Assembly (NCBI GenBank): GCA_905234755.1
Contig: CAJOIT010000002.1
Coordinates: 152,405 to 216,404 of the forward strand
Direction: 5' to 3'
From: an uncultured Bacteroidales bacterium
Lineage (GTDB): Bacteria > Bacteroidota > Bacteroidia > Bacteroidales > ML635J-15
DNA: 64,000 nucleotides
In this document: positions 60,266 to 64,000 of the stretch, piece after piece
How positions within the stretch are numbered: position 1 is the first letter of the stretch
Layout of the letters: each line of letters opens with the position of its first letter
Position numbers and translations under genes: made by a program
The notes under the pieces: model-generated
What the model was told of the DNA's origin: nothing
What the model saw: only the letters and a program-made list of their open reading frames with translations
The model's database searches: none

Positions 60266-60619
60266 TTATTTTTCTAATGATTCTTCAGAATACCATCTCG
60301 CAGGATTTTCCTTTATGTAATTAATGGTTCGGCAATAATCGTCGTCATTGCGGATAATGTGTTCGTAATAATTGCGTTGCCAGACGGGTGGGCCTTGCGT
60401 TTGACGCAATTCGTTGATTTTCCGCGCCGAAAACGTTTTTAATGCACGAACAAATTCGGCAAGACCATGTTTCGTTGGTTGCATGCCCGGTTCGGGCGGT
60501 TGCGTATCCGTAGGGGACGGTTTCAAACCGCCCCCTACGGATATTCCACCACCAACACGCCCGTTGTCAATTTGTATTATCGCGTGAAAATGGTCGGGCA
60601 TGACAATATTTTCGTGCAT
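60266..60619 (-). pseudogene. REP-associated tyrosine transposase (RAYT, Y1/HUH family), N-terminally truncated
   Basis: 117 residues starting just before the HUH motif (VMPDHFHAIIQI) and containing the C-terminal family block VWQRNYYEHIIRNDDDYCRTINYIKENPARW with the catalytic Tyr region. In-frame coding can be followed back about 13 codons to a stop near 60660, but the usual N-terminal ~60 residues are missing, so it is probably inactive. A 37-bp palindrome (60506-60542) interrupts the middle in frame, adding a Gly/Pro-rich insert. RAYTs mobilise REP palindromes at single-stranded DNA. Confidence 0.8.
60506..60542. repeat. REP-like palindrome inside the RAYT gene
   Basis: 18-base arms ATCCGTAGGGGACGGTTT and AAACCGCCCCCTACGGAT around a single C, one mismatch. 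Encodes the low-complexity insert between the HUH motif and the C-terminal half. Confidence 0.8.
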
Positions 60620-60702
60620 AACGACATTGTCTATATTTGCACAAATTCCATTTTTTTATGGTGTAAATTTTCACTGGCATATAGGAACTAGAAAATTTAT
60701 TG

Positions 60703-60710
60703 TATCTTTG
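60703..60710 (+). promoter_or_regulatory. -7 promoter element for the Listeria-Bacteroides repeat lipoprotein
   Basis: TATCTTTG, 23 bases before the ATG at 60734. Confidence 0.6.
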
Positions 60711-60733
60711 TCGCTCACAAAAAATAAAGTACG

Positions 60734-61693
60734 ATGAGAAGATCATTATTTCTATTATTCGCCATCGTTTCTGTAGCAGGAATGATAGCATTTAGCGGTT
60801 GCGATACCGACGTGAAAACCTATACGGTAACTTTCGATGCCAACGGCGGCGAAGGAACCATGGATACACAATTGTTCACCGAAGACTACGAAAAAGCGCT
60901 TAGCGCCAACAAGTTCACTCGCGAAGGATATTCGTTCGCAGGTTGGAACACAATGCGCGACGGCACCGGCACCGCCTACACCGACCAGCAGAAGATAAAG
61001 GTGGTTGCCGACATGACACTCTACGCACAGTGGAACGAAGAACGCCCAGTAACCATGCACAACGGTCACGAATACATCGACCTTGGATTGCCGAGCGGAA
61101 ACATGTGGGCAACCTGCAACATAGGCGCCGAAGCCCCCGAAGCTGCCGGAAACTATTACGCATGGGCAGAAACAGCTCCAAAACAGACTTATACCACCGA
61201 AAATTACCCGTATATACGCCTTGTGGTAGAAGGTGAAGATACTCTTCAAAAGCTTACAAAGTACTGCCCATACAGCGCTTACGGCTTTGAAGATTTTAGC
61301 GACAACCTGACTAGCCTTTTAGCAGAAGACGATGCTGCAACAGTAAACTGGGGCGGACAATGGAAAACACCATCGGAAGATGACTATATGGAACTGATTG
61401 AAAATTGCACAATAACAACAGATACCATAAACAATGTGGTAGGACTTACATTTAAGGGCACAAACGGAAACTCAATCTTCATGCCTGCCGTCCGCTACTA
61501 TTCTGATGAAGGTCTAGCCGATTATGTTTGCGGTCGTTACTGGACAAGTACGCTGGCAACCGACATAACCATTACAGACCCGGTTTGTGCAATGAATTGC
61601 ACTTTTTATCTCGAATACGAATATGCAGAAGTGTACCCATGGGTTCGCGAGTGCGGTTTGCCGGTGAGGGCAATATGCAATCTTAGGAAGTAA
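60734..61693 (+). CDS. Lipoprotein with Listeria-Bacteroides (InlB B-type) repeat and FSMP-like domain
   Basis: 319 residues. Lipobox FSGC (Cys ~23). Residues ~30-95 form one Listeria-Bacteroides repeat (YTVTFDANGGEGTMD, GYSFAGWNT, MTLYAQWNE). Residues ~100-319 are of the type common in Bacteroidales surface lipoproteins (EYIDLGLPSGNMWATCNIGA, WGGQWKTPSEDDY, RYWTST), ending VRAICNLRK. Probably surface-exposed; ligand unknown. Own promoter and terminator, so monocistronic. Confidence 0.82.
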   Translation: MRRSLFLLFAIVSVAGMIAFSGCDTDVKTYTVTFDANGGEGTMDTQLFTEDYEKALSANKFTREGYSFAGWNTMRDGTGTAYTDQQKIKVVADMTLYAQWNEERPVTMHNGHEYIDLGLPSGNMWATCNIGAEAPEAAGNYYAWAETAPKQTYTTENYPYIRLVVEGEDTLQKLTKYCPYSAYGFEDFSDNLTSLLAEDDAATVNWGGQWKTPSEDDYMELIENCTITTDTINNVVGLTFKGTNGNSIFMPAVRYYSDEGLADYVCGRYWTSTLATDITITDPVCAMNCTFYLEYEYAEVYPWVRECGLPVRAICNLRK

Positions 61694-61709
61694 AAATGTA
61701 AAAGATATG

Positions 61710-61737
61710 GTGCCGAATATATTTCGGCACTTTTTTT
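61710..61737 (+). terminator. Rho-independent terminator after the repeat lipoprotein
   Basis: Stem GTGCCGAA (61710-61717), loop TATAT, stem TTCGGCAC (61723-61730), then seven T. Confidence 0.92.
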
Positions 61738-61742
61738 ATTAC

Positions 61743-62006
61743 GGATTTCCCGAAGCAGAATTACTTATTAAACACATCGACTGAAAGTCGATACCTTGAT
61801 TGCCGCCTCGGCTGGTGAGCGTTAAGAAAATCGGCGAAACGGAGCGTAAAAAGGCAGGCTGTTTGAGCCGAAGTGCAACGGAGGTGAGTTCCTGCGTTTT
61901 AGCGCAGTGCAGACGATTTTTAGCGAAGCAGACGCAGCGGACATGGTTTTTTGTTTACTTTTTTGACAACAAAAAAGTAAAAGCCCTCGCGGCTCGAGCG
62001 GAAGGA
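61743..62006 (+). repeat. ~265-bp dispersed element B, copy 2
   Basis: Inverted relative to copy 1 at 25161-25425. Contains CCCGAAGCAGAATTACTTATT, hairpin ATCGACT-GAA-AGTCGAT (61778-61794), ACCTTGATTGCCGCC, GGTGAGCGTTAAGAAAAT, and an A/T-rich inverted repeat. A frame of ~110 codons runs through it but is not considered a gene. 62007-62144 beyond it shows nothing recognisable. Confidence 0.8.
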
Positions 62007-62144
62007 ATAGTACACATGTCTCTTTGTTGGAATGAGATCACGGACAGCAGTCTTCACGACGCTCCTCGTTCCGTATCGCGTGTTACGACTAGCTTCCGCG
62101 ATGACTACAAGAGAGGGCTGTCAGTTCCCTGTAATTTCTGATGT

Positions 62145-62286
62145 AATTTCTCGAAGCTAAAATTACTTATTAAACCATCGCCCGAAGGAGCGAACCTTTA
62201 GCTCACGAAGCGAAGCGAGTATACCTTGATTGCCGCCTTGCCCTTCGACACCGCTCAGGAAGCGGCTGGTGAGCGTTAAGAAAATT
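62145..62286 (+). repeat. Dispersed element B, partial copy 3
   Basis: Shares AATTACTTATTAAAC-CATCG, TACCTTGATTGCCGCC and GGCTGGTGAGCGTTAAG with copy 2 but contains two insertions with their own small palindromes (for example ACCGCT...AGCGGCT) and stops at AAAATTT. Confidence 0.7.
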
Positions 62287-62289
62287 TAT

Positions 62290-62378
62290 GTTGTGTCGGA
62301 TTTGCAACCTTTAGCTCGTTGCTTATGGCAACAATCCGATACACTTGAATATTAGCATTTGTAATGCGTATATAAATT
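62290..62378 (-). repeat. Inverted copy of the 60103-60163 hairpin element, with expanded loop
   Basis: GTGTCGGATT...AATCCGATACAC arms and the tail ATTAGCATTTGTAATGCG match the reverse complement of 60103-60163. The 3-base ATA loop there is replaced by ~28 bases that themselves contain GTTGC...GCAAC pairing. Confidence 0.65.
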
Positions 62379-62410
62379 AAAACACTGCCCAACTTCATAT
62401 CAACCTCGTA

Positions 62411-62456
62411 CCTCCTCCCTCCCATCTCCCTCCCTCCTCCCTCCCTGCTCCCTCCT
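62411..62456 (-). other. Potential G-quadruplex tract
   Basis: On the minus strand there are seven GGG runs (complements at 62417, 62421, 62428, 62432, 62439, 62443 and 62450) separated by 1-4 bases, enough for one or two intramolecular quadruplexes. The plus strand is almost pure pyrimidine. Lies just past the terminator of the lipoprotein gene at 62527. Confidence 0.65.
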
Positions 62457-62474
62457 TTTCCACAATCGCCAACA

Positions 62475-62501
62475 AACAAAAAAGCCACCTCATCGGTGGC
62501 T
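62475..62501 (-). terminator. Rho-independent terminator of the Asn/Glu-rich lipoprotein gene
   Basis: Minus strand: AGCCACC-GATGA-GGTGGCT followed by TTTTTT. Located 26 bases after the stop. Confidence 0.9.
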
Positions 62502-62526
62502 AATTCTCTGTTATAAATGAAATGTC

Positions 62527-62931
62527 TTACTTGTTTATGGCAGCATTCAGTGCGTTGATAGCATCACCAACTTCCTTGGTGCAAGCTCCGCCAATGTTGA
62601 TGTCTCTCAGAAGCTTTATGCCATCGTCAGGTCTCTTATCTGTCCAGCTATTTATTACTGCTACAGCATCGTCACATTTTCCTTCATCAATGAATTTATT
62701 TACCTTATCGATGTCTGCTCTCTTGATAAGTAAATTCTTCTCCTGTGTTTGAGCTTTTGGTGCTTCTGCATTTTGATTAGCATCAGTAGCATTAGGTTCG
62801 TCTACAGTTTCTGTTGTAGCGTTGGAATTTTCGCCATTGTTATTTTTGTCGCCACAGTCGCAGTCGCAACAAGAAACGCCCATAAGTGTTAACAATAAAG
62901 CACTTGCAATAATTAATAATGTCTTTTTCAT
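62527..62931 (-). CDS. Small lipoprotein of unknown function
   Basis: 134 residues. Signal peptide with lipobox GVSC followed by an unusual Cys cluster (SCCDCDCGD), then an Asn/Thr/Glu-rich linker to about residue 65. The C-terminal ~70 residues are helical (LIKRADIDKVNKFIDEGKCDDAVAVINSW, VGDAINALNAAINK) and carry two more Cys. No family recognised. Has its own promoter and terminator. Confidence 0.7.
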   Translation of the reverse strand: MKKTLLIIASALLLTLMGVSCCDCDCGDKNNNGENSNATTETVDEPNATDANQNAEAPKAQTQEKNLLIKRADIDKVNKFIDEGKCDDAVAVINSWTDKRPDDGIKLLRDINIGGACTKEVGDAINALNAAINK

Positions 62932-62960
62932 TTGGTTAAAATAATTAAAGTTTATATCTG

Positions 62961-62968
62961 CAAAGATA
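62961..62968 (-). promoter_or_regulatory. -7 promoter element for the small lipoprotein
   Basis: Minus-strand TATCTTTG, 30 bases before the ATG at 62931. The stretch 62969-63190 beyond it shows no gene or repeat I can support. Confidence 0.6.
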
Positions 62969-63192
62969 TTGTTTTTTTATGAATCTACTGACATGCGATT
63001 AAAAAGTACACAAAAACGACATTTATTAGTTGCCAGGGCACTTCTGTAATGGGCTAAAAGAAATCGAATGTCAAGCAAAATGATTTTTTAGATATTCTTT
63101 ATTGTGCTAGGAATTTCAACCACGGCTACACATTCTACAAATTACTGATAATAAGCAAATTATAAATATTAATAAAATTTTGTCTCAAAATT

Positions 63193-63225
63193 TTTGCTCA
63201 AGACTTTAGATTTTTACTACCTTTG
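63193..63225 (+). promoter_or_regulatory. Promoter of the AAA ATPase gene
   Basis: -33 TTTG at 63193-63196, 21 bases, -7 TACCTTTG at 63218-63225. The best match in the window to TTTG-N19-21-TAnnTTTG. The first iteron lies between the two elements. Confidence 0.7.
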
Positions 63226-63308
63226 ACTTTGGATTTTTACCAGTTCAAACTTTAGATTTTACTAGTACAGACTTTATATTTTTACCAACATAAACTTTAG
63301 ATTTTTAC
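63203..63308 (+). repeat. Five-copy iteron array before the ATPase gene
   Basis: ACTTTAGATTTTTAC and near-copies at 63203, 63226 (A to G at position 6), 63249 (one T fewer), 63271 (G to T) and 63294. Repeats of 14-15 bp are separated by unique 8-base spacers, giving a period of 22-23 bp. The last copy ends 1 base before the ATG at 63310. Confidence 0.85.
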
Positions 63309-63309
63309 T

Positions 63310-64000
63310 ATGAGTACAAATAGGACGGCAAAAGAAACATTGTTAAGATTGGCATCGCAGTTTCCTGTTGTAGCAATTACTGGACCTCGCCAGAGTGGGA
63401 AAACAACTTTGGCAAAAATGGCTTTTCCCGATAAAAAATACATCTCATTTGACGACAAAACGATGAGAGAACTGGCATCATCAAACCCAAAGGATTTCCT
63501 AATGGCATTTCCCGACGGTGCAATTATTGATGAGGCACAAAAAGTACCAGAAATCTTTGATGCCGTAAAGTTTTATGTCGACAATAAAGAATATGTACCA
63601 GGAAAGTTCATCCTGACAGGTTCAAGTCAGTTCCGATTGAAGGAAAATATAACCGATTCTCTTGCTGGACGTGTGGCGTCATTGAAACTTATGCCGTTCT
63701 CGATTAGAGAACTAAAAAACGACAACTTGTTGGGCGACAATGCCTACGACACAATATTCAAAGGTTTTTACCCACCATTGTACGACCCCCAGAAACACTT
63801 CATTGCTTCCGACTGGTTCGAAAATTATATCAATACCTATTTGGATATGGATGTCAAAAAACTTATAAATCCATCCAACCTGTCATCTTTCAAAAAATTC
63901 ATACAACTGTCGGCCACATACAGCGGACAAATGGTGTCGATGGATAAGATTTCCAAAGTTATAGGCGTATCAGCCCCAACCATAAAACAGTGGTTTTCAA
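63310..64000 (+). CDS. AAA ATPase with DUF4143-type architecture, 3' end outside window
   Basis: 230 codons visible, open to the window end. Walker A ITGPRQSGKTTLAKM at residues ~24-38, Walker B GAIIDEAQKVP at ~74, sensor-like FILTGSSQFRL, then LAGRVASLKLMPFSIREL and FENYINTYLDMDV, the DUF4143 family order; the truncated end (ISKVIGVSAPTIKQWF) is the winged-helix start. An in-frame stop at 63298 fixes the ATG at 63310. These ATPases are numerous in gut Bacteroidetes and of unknown function. Confidence 0.9.
   Translation, partial: MSTNRTAKETLLRLASQFPVVAITGPRQSGKTTLAKMAFPDKKYISFDDKTMRELASSNPKDFLMAFPDGAIIDEAQKVPEIFDAVKFYVDNKEYVPGKFILTGSSQFRLKENITDSLAGRVASLKLMPFSIRELKNDNLLGDNAYDTIFKGFYPPLYDPQKHFIASDWFENYINTYLDMDVKKLINPSNLSSFKKFIQLSATYSGQMVSMDKISKVIGVSAPTIKQWFS

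Noticed and set aside
61800..62141. 113-codon frame over dispersed element B copy 2
   Set aside because: The DNA is a dispersed non-coding repeat also found inverted at 25161 with a different frame; the protein is Arg/Lys/Cys-rich without fold signs.
63203..63308. CRISPR-like repeat array
   Set aside because: Repeats are only 14-15 bp and spacers 8 bp, far too short for CRISPR, and there are no cas genes.
1..64000. tRNA or rRNA genes
   Set aside because: No cloverleaf with a GTTCGA-type T-arm or conserved rRNA block was noticed on either strand; a dedicated tRNA scan would be decisive.

Overview
The window reads as a chromosomal segment of a Bacteroidota genome, most likely an uncultured member of the order Bacteroidales. 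The reasons are: many genes are preceded by the Bacteroidetes -7 promoter element TAnnTTTG; one giant surface protein ends in a type IX secretion (T9SS) type A sorting domain and carries SprB repeats; and family-specific proteins occur (DUF4271, DUF4476, DUF2520 Rossmann protein, S46 dipeptidyl peptidase of DPP11 type, Listeria-Bacteroides repeat lipoprotein). No rRNA, tRNA or CRISPR array was seen, so placement below order is not supported.

Layout. 1-4.4 kb: periplasmic folding cluster on + (two parvulin/SurA-type isomerases around a lipoprotein, then a cyclophilin). 4.4-10.5 kb: lipoprotein, truA, and a 1434-residue propeller/SprB/T9SS protein. 10.7-14 kb: serS and recJ. 14-22 kb (-): AsmA-like DUF748 protein, small-type purL, then a tight DUF2520 protein/kdsC/M6 metalloprotease unit. 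22.3-25.9 kb (+): split chromate transporter, a PurF-like protein with a degenerate glutaminase domain, a YqaA membrane protein. 26-33 kb (-): trpS, S41 protease, rnpA, hemD, DUF4271, coiled-coil protein, lysC. 33-42 kb (-): orphan nucleotidyltransferase, AI-2E-type permease, two lipoproteins, a flavin/4Fe-4S membrane protein, a YafQ-type toxin-antitoxin pair, an RsmI-like methylase, DPP11. 42-48.4 kb (+): queD, a MutS-like ATPase, membrane and secreted proteins, an O-antigen ligase-like protein. 48.7-50.7 kb: dnaK behind a near-perfect sigma-54 promoter. 50.8-59.7 kb: a type I restriction-modification locus in the order hsdR-hsdM-(AlbA_2/HATPase/2 wHTH)-hsdS-tail-anchored protein, followed by a collapsed second AlbA_2 gene. 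59.7-63.3 kb: a gene-poor, repeat-rich strip with hairpins, a truncated REP-associated (RAYT) transposase, two lipoproteins and a G-quadruplex motif. The right edge enters an AAA ATPase (DUF4143 type) whose promoter and leader hold five 15-bp repeats at a 22-23-bp period.

The most unusual feature is the density of small dispersed repeats. One family consists of octamer-like AGAAACnn runs carrying mini-hairpins with GNA (mostly GAA) loops. The stems differ between copies but remain paired (GGC/GCC, GCC/GGC, AGC/GCT, GTGC/GCAC, GGGC/GCCC, AGGC/GCCT). Several copies abut start codons (cyclophilin, queD, MutS-like) or lie in the predicted lysC leader. Other families are a ~265-bp element present as an inverted pair at 25.2 and 61.7 kb with a partial third copy, hairpins with an ATGGCA loop, and ACAATTA runs at stop codons. 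The best candidates for undescribed biology are the mini-hairpin family, the iteron-like array in front of the ATPase, and the restriction locus with its embedded AlbA_2 protein and tail-anchored partner.

All functional calls come from reading motifs by eye; no database search was run.
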